Assembly (NCBI RefSeq): GCF_003347205.1
Contig: NZ_QQBJ01000012.1
Coordinates: 62,001-126,000 of the forward strand
Reading direction: 5' to 3'
Length of the DNA stretch: 64,000 bases
From: Mycolicibacterium moriokaense
GTDB taxonomy: Bacteria > Actinomycetota > Actinomycetes > Mycobacteriales > Mycobacteriaceae
This document shows positions 25,392-33,393 of the stretch, one piece after another. Position numbers and translations under genes: made by a program. Below the pieces are notes generated by a model. That model did not search any database and had not been told where the DNA came from. It was given only the letters and a program-made list of their open reading frames with translations. Within the stretch, counting starts at the first letter, position 1, and every line of letters starts with the position of its first letter.

Positions 25392-26182
25392 AACCATTGG
25401 TGGCGTTGATATTTGGATTGGCCTCGGTGACGGGATGTTCGACCGGAGGAGGAGTCAGCGACCTGGTCGCGGGTGACGGTGCGGGTTCGGCACCTGCAGC
25501 GATAGAGGGAGCGGTCGCGGATCCGTGCGCGGCCGGGCCGCAGGAATGCACGAATGTCGGGAATGCCGACGTCGACGGCGACGGTGGGTTGGACGCCATC
25601 GGGGTGGTCGTCGACCGGCAGCCTCCGTCGGGCCCCAACGAGGTCAACGGCCCGGCGAGCGTGACGGTGCGCGTCGCAACCGCCGGCGGCACGTCAGAGA
25701 TGCGGGTGGACAGCGGCACCGGCGTGCTGCCGGGTGGGGGCGGGGCTCGGGATGTGTTCGCTGGAGCGTTCATGATCAGCAGGGCGGCGGGCGCCGATCT
25801 GGTATTGCACACCGATCTTGGCGGTGGTAATGCCGATCAGTTCGCTGTGATCGGTTGGAACAGTGGTGGATTGACACGGGTGTCGCCACCGCCCGCCGCG
25901 ACGGGCAACTTCGGCGATCCGACCAACTGGGTGATGATGGAATCGCATGGCTCAATGGTGTGGGTGACCTGCGATGGCGACGCGTCGATTACGTTGGTGA
26001 GTCAGTCGGCGCCGACCGCCGAGGGCATACCAATACCCGGCGGTGGCATCCGGGAGTCCGATCATTGGAAGTTCGCGAACGCGACGTGGACTCCGATGGG
26101 CTCGGAGAACGTCGCCGACGATTCCAATCCCTATACGGCAGAGCAACAACCGGTCTTCCGGTGCGAGGACCAACGACGCTGA
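25388..26182 (+). CDS. Lipoprotein of unknown function
   Basis: 264 residues from the ATG at 25388. Signal sequence and lipobox are ASVTGC (Cys near 17). The mature part begins with a Gly-rich stretch, then a segment NADVDGDGGLDAIGVVVDR that resembles an FG-GAP/integrin-like calcium loop (DxDxDG). The rest is rich in beta-forming residues. Translation is coupled to the VWA lipoprotein upstream. An FG-GAP-like calcium loop beside a VWA protein suggests an extracellular binding pair; that is inference. Confidence 0.75.
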   Translation: MKPLVALIFGLASVTGCSTGGGVSDLVAGDGAGSAPAAIEGAVADPCAAGPQECTNVGNADVDGDGGLDAIGVVVDRQPPSGPNEVNGPASVTVRVATAGGTSEMRVDSGTGVLPGGGGARDVFAGAFMISRAAGADLVLHTDLGGGNADQFAVIGWNSGGLTRVSPPPAATGNFGDPTNWVMMESHGSMVWVTCDGDASITLVSQSAPTAEGIPIPGGGIRESDHWKFANATWTPMGSENVADDSNPYTAEQQPVFRCEDQRR

Positions 26183-26209
26183 CGGCGGAACCCGCTCAAT
26201 CGAGGCGCC

Positions 26210-27175
26210 TCACGCGATTGGCGTCACGGTGAAGTCCGCGAATTCAGCAGCCCCAGCCCACACTCGGATGAATGGCTGCCCGCACGGGTTCTGGTCCAGA
26301 GTCGTTGTCACCAACTGACCGTCGACCGACAGCGCGCGGGAGTCCGGTTTGATGACCACATCGATCTGATGCCACTCATGATCAAGGGTTGCAGAGGTCA
26401 GGCCGGCGTCGATGTCACTGGGGTATACCGCACTGCGATACCCGCGCTGGCCGAAGTCGAACTGGAACGACGTACCGGTCAGTTCGGCGCTGTCGGCGTC
26501 ACCAGCGCCCAGAGAGCCGACCCCGATGCCGAAACCGCCTGGGACACCAAGGGTATGAGAGATATCGCGTACTCGACCCACGATGCGCATCGCGCACCCG
26601 GTTGTCAGCGGCGAGATCAATCCAGACCACTTGGTGCGCCAGGAATCGGTGGTGTCGTGGGTGTCAAGCCGCACTGACGCATTGCCATTGCTGAAGTTGG
26701 CATCGATGCCGCCGAAGCCGGACCAGGCCGCGAAATCGACGTACAGACGTGTGCCACCCCAATCCGGAGTGATCGGGCTCGATGCGCTGCCGTCGTAGGT
26801 AGGCGGAAGGTCGCGCGTTTGCGGCATCGTTCTGATGCCCACAGGCTTCTGGAAGAGCACGATGAAGCCGAGTCCCACGGCAACCACGACAGCGAATGTC
26901 ACGATGCCCGCGAGAGTGCCCTTGGACAAGTACCACCACGGCCGCGACGGTTTCGCGGGCGGCGACTCGGGATCGGTTTGCGCTTCGGCGACAGTTTCGA
27001 CCGCCGTGTCCGGCACCCAGAACTGCCAACCGGGCGGCGCGGGCGGCCACGTCGGGTCGGGCCTCCAATCGGCGGACGGCGTCCACCCCTTTGGCACCGG
27101 CCAATGCGGCGGCGGATTGAACCGCGTCTCTGACAACGAACGCCCCGATCTGTTTGCTGACCGAAATCGTTGCAT
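26210..27175 (-). CDS. Single-pass membrane protein with Pro/Trp-rich N-terminus
   Basis: About 321 residues from the ATG at 27175; a TTG at 27136 is also possible and neither has a strong ribosome site. The cytoplasmic N-terminus carries the actinobacterial motif FNPPPHWPVPKGW and DPTWPPAPPGWQFW. A membrane helix spans about 98-120. The extracytoplasmic domain (140-320) is beta-rich (YVDFAAWSGFGG, EWHQIDVVI, SVDGQLV) and resembles a concanavalin/LamG-type sandwich, though I cannot assign it. It converges with the lipoprotein gene and is divergent from the large membrane protein at 27284. Confidence 0.7.
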   Translation of the reverse strand: MQRFRSANRSGRSLSETRFNPPPHWPVPKGWTPSADWRPDPTWPPAPPGWQFWVPDTAVETVAEAQTDPESPPAKPSRPWWYLSKGTLAGIVTFAVVVAVGLGFIVLFQKPVGIRTMPQTRDLPPTYDGSASSPITPDWGGTRLYVDFAAWSGFGGIDANFSNGNASVRLDTHDTTDSWRTKWSGLISPLTTGCAMRIVGRVRDISHTLGVPGGFGIGVGSLGAGDADSAELTGTSFQFDFGQRGYRSAVYPSDIDAGLTSATLDHEWHQIDVVIKPDSRALSVDGQLVTTTLDQNPCGQPFIRVWAGAAEFADFTVTPIA

Positions 27176-27283
27176 GCTGAGGAGGGTCCGTGCAGCCGTT
27201 CGACAGGCGCAGTGTGTCCGCCGTTCGTACGATTTGCCGCTGACACCTGCGCAAGATTTGCTGTGACGTGATAAACCCATACC

Positions 27284-28927
27284 GTGAGCGATTCGCTACC
27301 ACCGAGCAAATACGGTGCTGGCTACGTCTACGGCCGGGGTAACCCTCCTGCACCGCCGAAGGGGGCCGATGCCCAGGCCCAATCGAAGCCCGTGAATCCC
27401 GAGCCGGTCGTGGGTCCAGTCGATCCGCATGCCGTCAGCGGAGGGTCTCCAATCGGGCGCGGCGCTCCGCCGACGCCACCGACGCCCCACGCCGACTATG
27501 ACCGCCAAGCCGCTGAGCATTTCGGCAACGCCCACCCGGCTCCCCCGAATCGCGCCGGCCGGGGGCCGCTTCCACCGAGCTCGTCGCCTGCGACCGAACG
27601 CCCGCCGGACAACGCCCAGAGATCGACGGCCGCGCCCCGGGGCCAGTTTCGGCCACGGCATCCGTCGGTTAACCAACCGCCGACCGTTCCACCCGTCAGA
27701 TCTTGGGCGGCGCAACCTGCCCCGGCACCTGTTCCGTGGCGCGACCCCGGTCAGCGCCCTGGCAAGGGTCAGCGCCCTGGCGAGCCATCTGTCGCCGGCG
27801 TGCGATTCGACCTCAAGCCCTATCACGTCCTGCGGGCGGTTGCCGCGGTGTGCGTAGTCGTCGCCCTCTTCACCCTGCCGGGAATCAGTTGGTTCCTGCT
27901 GGCCGCGCTCTGCCTCGTCGGCGAGTGGTATACCCGCGTGAATCACATCGGCTGGCCGGCCGATGTTGAAGAGCCGTTGGCCCGCCGCGGTCTGTCTGCA
28001 CAACGCAGTCAATCCAGTTCGGCGGCTCCCGCGGCTGATACCGAGTCGCCTATTCCGTTCCGCGCCATGACAATCACCGAGCTATACAGCAGCGCGTTCA
28101 AGGTGGTGCTGAGGAACTGGCCGGCTCTGCTGGGGATTCCCGTGGTGATCCTCGGCGGGTTCGTGCTCGTCTTTACGGCTGTCCTCACGATCGGCATGAA
28201 GATCGCTTTCAACGCGTCCACGTCGGTGAATGGCGGCCTCTACGAATCAACCGCTGTGAGTTCGGATCCAATGGGCACTCTCACCGCGATGATGCTGGTG
28301 TTCATCCTGCTCTCGTGTGCTGTTGCGTTTCCGGCCGACGCACTTCTGATCGCCTTGTCGGTGATCGCAACGGACAAGGCGGTGCGGGGACTTCCAGTGC
28401 GCGTCGGAGAAGTGTTTCGGCTCGCCCGAAGCCGCATCTTCGCGGTCTGTCGCTTGACTCTCGCCTTCTATCTTCTGTTCTGCATACCAGAGATGCTGAT
28501 CACCGGATTCGGCTCAATGGTGTTCGGCATCGGTGGCGGGTTCCTACTCGCAGTTCTGCTGTGCACGGCGTTCTCGTTCGTGGTCGGCATCCTGCTCAGC
28601 TTGGCGCCGATCGTGCTGGTGGTCGAGGGCCGCGGTGTGATGGACACGTTCCGGCGAACAATTGAGATGTCCAAGCCCGCGTGGGGTCGGCTGATCGGCA
28701 TCCATGTGCTTTGGTTGCTGTGTTCAGCTCCGCTCATGGTTCTGAGCTTCCTCATCGGGTTCAACCCTCTGCTGTTCGGCCTGATTCTCGCGGGGATGAT
28801 CGCGTTGTTCCGCACGCTTCAGGTGCTCATCTACACGGATTTGCGGATGCGGCAAGAAAACTATGATCAGGAGCTGCTTGCCGACTGGACGAAGAATGTT
28901 GGCCCGCAGGGACTTTCGTCGGCTTGA
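27284..28927 (+). CDS. Multi-pass membrane protein with Pro-rich N-terminal half
   Basis: 547 residues from a GTG. The N-terminus has LPPSKYGAGY, shared with the DUF4190-like protein at 17048, followed by about 150 Pro/Gly-rich disordered residues. Two helices lie near 185-215. After a second linker the C-terminal half (about 265-545) has around six membrane helices and resembles glycerophosphoryl diester phosphodiesterase membrane-domain-like (DUF-type) proteins. A short direct repeat, GGTCAGCGCCCTGGC, occurs twice near 27752-27781. Function unknown; the shared N-terminal motif suggests a link to the island's machinery. Confidence 0.75.
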   Translation: MSDSLPPSKYGAGYVYGRGNPPAPPKGADAQAQSKPVNPEPVVGPVDPHAVSGGSPIGRGAPPTPPTPHADYDRQAAEHFGNAHPAPPNRAGRGPLPPSSSPATERPPDNAQRSTAAPRGQFRPRHPSVNQPPTVPPVRSWAAQPAPAPVPWRDPGQRPGKGQRPGEPSVAGVRFDLKPYHVLRAVAAVCVVVALFTLPGISWFLLAALCLVGEWYTRVNHIGWPADVEEPLARRGLSAQRSQSSSAAPAADTESPIPFRAMTITELYSSAFKVVLRNWPALLGIPVVILGGFVLVFTAVLTIGMKIAFNASTSVNGGLYESTAVSSDPMGTLTAMMLVFILLSCAVAFPADALLIALSVIATDKAVRGLPVRVGEVFRLARSRIFAVCRLTLAFYLLFCIPEMLITGFGSMVFGIGGGFLLAVLLCTAFSFVVGILLSLAPIVLVVEGRGVMDTFRRTIEMSKPAWGRLIGIHVLWLLCSAPLMVLSFLIGFNPLLFGLILAGMIALFRTLQVLIYTDLRMRQENYDQELLADWTKNVGPQGLSSA

Positions 28928-28976
28928 CTCTGAGCCGGGTCGCCAGGGGCCGTCGCGGGTTGCCGACGTCGCCGCG

Positions 28977-29534
28977 TCATTCCAGCGCCATCTCCCAGAA
29001 TGCCACCTCGTGCGCCAGCACGTCGCCGACGATCTCGCTCTGCTCATCGGGGAAGGCGAGGGCGGTGAGCGCGTCGACGTAGTCGGCGAATTCGGGGGTG
29101 GACCAGTGGTCGGTGAACTCGCGCAGCGGCGAGGAGTCGGATGAGGCGAACCGCCAGGCCAGCAGGTAGACGCGTTCGATGACCCACAGTGCGGTGACGG
29201 CCGCCGGGTAGGGCGCGGTGTCCAGGCGATGCAGCAGTTCGCGGTAGGCGAGGGTGGCGGGCAATGCGGGCTGCCGGAGGTCGAGACCGCGTCGGGCGGC
29301 CTGGTCGTCGAACCACGCGAGCTCGTCGACCAGCGCGGCGCAGCCGCCGACGATCGCCGGTTGAGCGGGTCGGGGCGCGCGGGCCAGCAGCCGGGCCTGG
29401 AAGGTCAACAGGTCGGCGACGAACAGCGCGTCCTGCACCAGCCATCGGTCGAACGCGGAATCGGTGATCGTGCCGTCGCGGACGGCTTCCAGAAACGGGT
29501 GGCGGGTGGCGGCGTCCCACAGCGAAGCATGCAC
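28977..29534 (-). CDS. TenA/heme-oxygenase-fold family protein
   Basis: 185 residues, all helical, matching the TenA/THI-4 family layout: LWDAATRHPFLEAVRDGTI at the start, WLVQDALFVADLLTFQA in the second helix, a Glu in WVIERVYLLAW and a terminal EVAFWEMAL. TenA proteins hydrolyse thiamin breakdown products, but the family also includes divergent members without that activity. The usual active-site Cys is not obvious. No TPP riboswitch is seen upstream; instead the 79-bp palindromic element at 29592-29670 lies there. The GTG start lacks a strong ribosome site. Confidence 0.72.
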   Translation of the reverse strand: MHASLWDAATRHPFLEAVRDGTITDSAFDRWLVQDALFVADLLTFQARLLARAPRPAQPAIVGGCAALVDELAWFDDQAARRGLDLRQPALPATLAYRELLHRLDTAPYPAAVTALWVIERVYLLAWRFASSDSSPLREFTDHWSTPEFADYVDALTALAFPDEQSEIVGDVLAHEVAFWEMALE

Positions 29535-29591
29535 AGCACCGAAGGGTAGTCACGCATCGGCGGTCGGCATCCGGCCGAAGCGCTTTTGTAC

Positions 29592-29670
29592 TGCCCGCCT
29601 CGCAGCGAATAATTCGCTATCCGCATAGGCGGACAATTCTTTTAGCGAAAGATTCGCTCGGAGGCGGGCA
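29592..29670. repeat. 79-bp palindromic element with two 15-bp dyads
   Basis: Outer arms TGCCCGCCTC (29592-29601) and GAGGCGGGCA (29661-29670) are perfect inverted repeats. Inside lie two near-identical palindromes, AGCGAATAATTCGCT (29604-29618) and AGCGAAAGATTCGCT (29644-29658), exactly 40 bp apart. Between them is the small hairpin TCCGC-ATAG-GCGGA (29620-29633). It separates two minus-strand genes and could be a terminator, a tandem operator for the TenA-like gene, or a small mobile/REP-like repeat. Confidence 0.6.
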
Positions 29671-29683
29671 ACGAGAAAAGTGG

Positions 29684-31324
29684 TCAGCCGCCGCCGACCG
29701 GCCCCGACGGCGGCGCCGTTCCGTCGGCATCATCGGCCGGCGTGGACAGCTGCGTCGTCGGCGCAGACGACGGCTCGCGACGCAGGATGCGAAGTTCGGT
29801 CGTCGGCGCGGCGATCTCCTGCGTCGGCGCCGGCAGCACCGTCGTCGAATCCTCGTGCAGCCGCACGATTCTCGGCACCGCGGCGGGCTGCGCCGGTCGT
29901 GCCACCGTCGGCGGAGCGGACGGCCCCGACGAGGGCGACGGCGCGGGCTGCCGGGCAGGGCCCGCTTGGCGGGCGTCTCGACGGCGTCCGAAATATCCCG
30001 CCAACGGCCCGGTGAACAGCATCGCGACCAGCACGATGAAGCTGAGCGCGCAGACGGTCACATCGAACGTGCTGGTGATCTGCTGGGCCAGGTTGTTGCC
30101 GTACACCGCGTTGGGCTGGGGTGCGGCGTAGCGCGGCGCGAGCGCGACTCCGATCGCCAGGTTGGCCACCGTGAACACGAACAGCAGCCCGCTGAACGCC
30201 GCGATGACGGTCGGCACGATCTCGCCCTTGACCAGTTGGCGCAGCAGCCACCTGGCGATCAATCCGGTGATCAGGTTGAACACCGTCATCGCCACGCTGT
30301 CGTACAGCGCGCGGGATAGATCCAGCGACCACGCGATCAGGTAGTCGACGATGCGCAGCGCCGCCGCCGCGAACGCCCAGAACGCGATCAGCGTCAGGAT
30401 CTTCTCCGCCGCCGATCGGTACGCCCCCACCGTCGGCGGCTTGATCAGAAAGATGGCGTAAAGCGTCGTCGGCGCGACGATCGCCGCCGCGGCCGCCCAG
30501 AACAGATACCCCTCGTAACCGACCGCGGCCGTCGACGTGTTCTGCGCGATGCCGTGGAACGCGTCGACGTCGCGCCCGATCGGCAGGATCCACACCAGCG
30601 TGGCCGCCAGCGCACCCGAGGCGCCCAGCGCCGTGGTGGCCAGCCGGGCGGCGGCGGTCTTCTCGGTGAGCCAGCGCGACGCGATGACCAGCGCGATCAT
30701 CGCCTCCGCGCCGTAGAGCAGCGTGGTGACCAGAACGGCGATGTCCGAACCGTTGAAGGACTCGTTGGTCAGGAACATGTAGCGCAGCCGCCAGTACACG
30801 TTGAACGCGACGGCCAGCGTCGCCAGCGCGATCGACAGCGCGCCCAGCGTTCTGGCGACGGCATACCAGCGCCGAAAGCCGTTGTCCTCGATGGTGATAC
30901 TGGTGATGGGCGGCTGCGCCGCCAGCAGCGCGCCGCCCAGACCCAGCAGCAGCCCTGGTCCGATCCCCGGCGGCACCAGGCCCGTCCCGCCGCCGCGCCA
31001 CGTCTCCGACAACTGGTAGACCACGAAGCCGACGGCCACGATCACGTACGCGACGCTGAGCAGGACCCGGATCCGGCTCGTCCGGCGCACGCTGTGCTCG
31101 GCGGCGAGTCGGAATGGGCCGATGTGCGGTGCCAGCGCGGCCAGCACGGCCAACAGAGTGATGACGGCGACGACGGCCAACAGCGCGCCGTCGCTGCCGG
31201 GGACGCCGAGGCCGAAGTCGAGGTTCCACGGCAACAGCAGCGCGAGGACCAGCAGCGCAACCGCGATTACGTCGCGCACGCGGTTGGGGCGGGTCGGCAC
31301 GTAGTCGTAACGCTGGGCGTTCAC
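29684..31324 (-). CDS. Multi-pass membrane protein (DUF7937-like), paralogue of 3325-5172
   Basis: 546 residues. A basic leader (TRPNRVRD) precedes about a dozen membrane helices (20-430), starting with LLPWNLDFGLGVPG. The core aligns with the 615-residue protein at 3325, including IL..GR[ED][LV]DA[YF]HGIA, N.ST..VG[FY]EGYL and PYSPYDS/LSRALYDS-type segments. The cytoplasmic tail (445-546) is Pro-rich and contains TTVL, TQEI, TTEL and TTQL, matching the T-x-x-[I/L] pattern of the other paralogue's tail. It is divergent from the DUF7159 gene at 31470, repeating the pairing in this island. Function unknown. Confidence 0.8.
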   Translation of the reverse strand: MNAQRYDYVPTRPNRVRDVIAVALLVLALLLPWNLDFGLGVPGSDGALLAVVAVITLLAVLAALAPHIGPFRLAAEHSVRRTSRIRVLLSVAYVIVAVGFVVYQLSETWRGGGTGLVPPGIGPGLLLGLGGALLAAQPPITSITIEDNGFRRWYAVARTLGALSIALATLAVAFNVYWRLRYMFLTNESFNGSDIAVLVTTLLYGAEAMIALVIASRWLTEKTAAARLATTALGASGALAATLVWILPIGRDVDAFHGIAQNTSTAAVGYEGYLFWAAAAAIVAPTTLYAIFLIKPPTVGAYRSAAEKILTLIAFWAFAAAALRIVDYLIAWSLDLSRALYDSVAMTVFNLITGLIARWLLRQLVKGEIVPTVIAAFSGLLFVFTVANLAIGVALAPRYAAPQPNAVYGNNLAQQITSTFDVTVCALSFIVLVAMLFTGPLAGYFGRRRDARQAGPARQPAPSPSSGPSAPPTVARPAQPAAVPRIVRLHEDSTTVLPAPTQEIAAPTTELRILRREPSSAPTTQLSTPADDADGTAPPSGPVGGG

Positions 31325-31469
31325 CAGACGATTTCCCTCCAGAGTGACGACTAGGGCGATGCCATCTCAGCGTGCCACTTTTGCTTCCGTGCACAAGCAA
31401 TCGGGCGTCGACTCGACCTCCGCCGACGGGAGGTAGCTTGGGAACGTCGCAATGAGGGGAGTGGTACCG

Positions 31470-33269
31470 GTGGACGTGGTCCTCGGGGTTGCGGTCACGG
31501 GGCGAGTGGCGCGTCTGGCGCTGATCGGTTCGGCCGCCTCGGGCGGCCAGGTGCTCGACCAGTACGCACTCGACCTGGCCGACGACTCGACCACGGACCT
31601 CGCCGACACCATCGTCGGCACCTACCGGGCGGTGGCCGACTCGGGCAATCAGGTGGCCGCGACCCGGCTGTGCATCCCGGACGCGTCGCAGGCCGAGACG
31701 CTGCGCCGGACCGTGTCGAACGCGGGAGTGCAGAACGTCGACGTGGTGACCGAGGCCGACGCGGCCACGGCGGTGGCCCGCAATCTCGGCGCGGATGCCG
31801 CCCTGCTGCTGGCCGACGACGACACCGTGGCACTGACGGCCGTCGCCGACGACGGGGAGTCGACGGCGGTGCTGGCGTCGCTGCCCATCGGCTCGGCGGG
31901 TGTGGCTGTCGCGTGCGCCACTGTGCTGGCGCAGGCACCCGATGCGACCACCAGGGTCATGCTGGTCGGCCAGCGGTTGGATCTGGATTCTGTTGCGGCC
32001 GAGCTCGTTTCGACCAGGCCGGTGGCGGTGCCGCCGGATCCGGGTTTCGCGATCGCCCGTGGCGCCGCACAGTCGGCCGACGGTTTCGGAGTCGCGGCGG
32101 CCGGCGCGGCTACGCAGCTGGGGCCCGCCGCGGCCGGTGCGACGCTGATGGCGCCCGCGGCTTCGGACGCCACCCAGATGGGGCCCGCCGCTGCCGACGC
32201 CACGCAGATGGCACCCGCGGCATCGGATGCCACGCAGATGGGCCCTGCGGCCGCCGATGCGACCCAGATGGCGCCGGCGTCGGGGGACCCCGCGGCGGTC
32301 GGCCCGCAGCTGGCCTACTCGCAGGCGGACCCGGGCTACTACGAGATGCCCGCCGAATCGCTCGAGGAGTTCGTGCCCGAGCAACAGGACGAGGCGGCCT
32401 ACACCACAGTGATCGCGCCGCCGCCACCGCGGACCCTGCTGATGGGCAGCGCGATGGCGTTCGTGGTGATGAGCTTCGCGGCGCTGGCCGTCACCGTCGC
32501 GGTCAACATCCGCCCGACCGCCGACGCCCAGGCGCAACCGGCCCCTGCCATCCAGTCGGAGACCGTGCCGGGGCGGTATCTGCCGCAGGTGCCGCACGCA
32601 CCGGATCCCGAGGCGTTGCCGATCGCGGTGGTGTCGCCGCAGCCGGCCGCTCCCGCCATGCCGCGGATCCGGACCAACCAGGTTCCGGCGCCCAACAACG
32701 TGCCGGTGGTCCCGGCGCCGCAGCCGGGGCAGGTGCCCGTTCCGGTCCCCGAGGTGCCCGCTGTCCCGGTGCCGCCGACTGTCCTGCCGCCGTGGGATCC
32801 GTTCCCCAGGCCGACGTTCCCGTTCCCGTATCCGACGACGACCACCACCACGACGACGCCGACGACGACGACGACGAGCCCGACGACCACGACGACGAGT
32901 CCAACAACCACCACGACAAGCCCGACGACCACGACGACGACCACGACGACGAGTCCGACTACCACGACCACCACGTCGTCGACGACGACAACGACGACGA
33001 CCACCACGTCGTCGCCGGCGCCGGTGATCCTGGCGCCCAAGCCGGAGTCGAATCCGGAGCCGGCGTCGGAGCCCGCCTACAAGCCGCCTGCGCTGGCGCC
33101 CGAGCCCGTCGCACCAGTGACACCGGCCGCCCCGGCGCCCGAGCCCGTCGCACCCGCGTCGCCGTCGGGTGGCAGCGGCTCGTCCAGCGGCAGCAGCGGC
33201 AGCAGCAGCGGCTCGTCTAGCGGAGGGGCCGTCGAGGCGCCCACGACGACGACCGTCTTGTCGCCCTAA
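31470..33269 (+). CDS. DUF7159 single-pass membrane protein with TQM and Thr-rich repeats
   Basis: About 599 residues. The GTG at 31470 (VDVVLGVAVTG) matches the start of the paralogue at 17598; the ATG at 31452 is an alternative. The DUF7159 domain covers 1-190, then decapeptide repeats with DATQM[GA]PA, an acidic segment, one membrane helix near 322-345 and a Pro-rich extracytoplasmic part. That part ends in a long Thr tract broken by SP (TTTTTSPTTTT style) and a Ser/Gly tail. Such Thr/Pro-rich tails are typical of mannosylated mycobacterial wall proteins; glycosylation is inference. It is divergent from the DUF7937-like gene. Confidence 0.78.
   Translation: MDVVLGVAVTGRVARLALIGSAASGGQVLDQYALDLADDSTTDLADTIVGTYRAVADSGNQVAATRLCIPDASQAETLRRTVSNAGVQNVDVVTEADAATAVARNLGADAALLLADDDTVALTAVADDGESTAVLASLPIGSAGVAVACATVLAQAPDATTRVMLVGQRLDLDSVAAELVSTRPVAVPPDPGFAIARGAAQSADGFGVAAAGAATQLGPAAAGATLMAPAASDATQMGPAAADATQMAPAASDATQMGPAAADATQMAPASGDPAAVGPQLAYSQADPGYYEMPAESLEEFVPEQQDEAAYTTVIAPPPPRTLLMGSAMAFVVMSFAALAVTVAVNIRPTADAQAQPAPAIQSETVPGRYLPQVPHAPDPEALPIAVVSPQPAAPAMPRIRTNQVPAPNNVPVVPAPQPGQVPVPVPEVPAVPVPPTVLPPWDPFPRPTFPFPYPTTTTTTTTPTTTTTSPTTTTTSPTTTTTSPTTTTTTTTTSPTTTTTTSSTTTTTTTTTSSPAPVILAPKPESNPEPASEPAYKPPALAPEPVAPVTPAAPAPEPVAPASPSGGSGSSSGSSGSSSGSSSGGAVEAPTTTTVLSP
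32107..32283 (+). repeat. Coding repeats of the form A-[SA]-D-A-T-Q-M-[GA]-P-A
   Basis: Six tandem copies of a ten-codon unit in the cytoplasmic portion of the DUF7159 protein. The Asp-Ala-Thr-Gln core resembles DATEQ in the tail repeats of the membrane protein at 3325. Confidence 0.75.
32838..33015 (+). repeat. Thr-rich low-complexity coding tract
   Basis: ACG/ACC codons in runs, interrupted by Ser-Pro, encode the extracytoplasmic stalk of the DUF7159 protein. The tract is a likely site of slippage and strain-to-strain length change. Confidence 0.8.
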
Positions 33270-33393
33270 TCGCACCCGGCTTGCCGGTGGATGTCGGTCG
33301 AGCAAATCGATGCCGCGTCAAATGTTCACAATTTTTGCCGTCTAGCTGGCGTAAAAAGGGGTACGCGCCGATCGGCAAAGGGGGGAACGGTCG

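Noticed and set aside
29535-29683. TPP riboswitch upstream of the TenA-like gene
   Set aside because: No THI-box consensus (CTGAGA and its paired core) is found; the palindromes are of another kind.
32838-33015. CRISPR-like or satellite repeat
   Set aside because: The repeat is in frame, encodes a Thr-rich stalk and has no spacer structure.
29730-33305. 1191-codon minus-strand frame
   Set aside because: It crosses two real divergent genes and is made of Arg/Gly-rich low-complexity sequence, an artefact of GC-rich codon periodicity.
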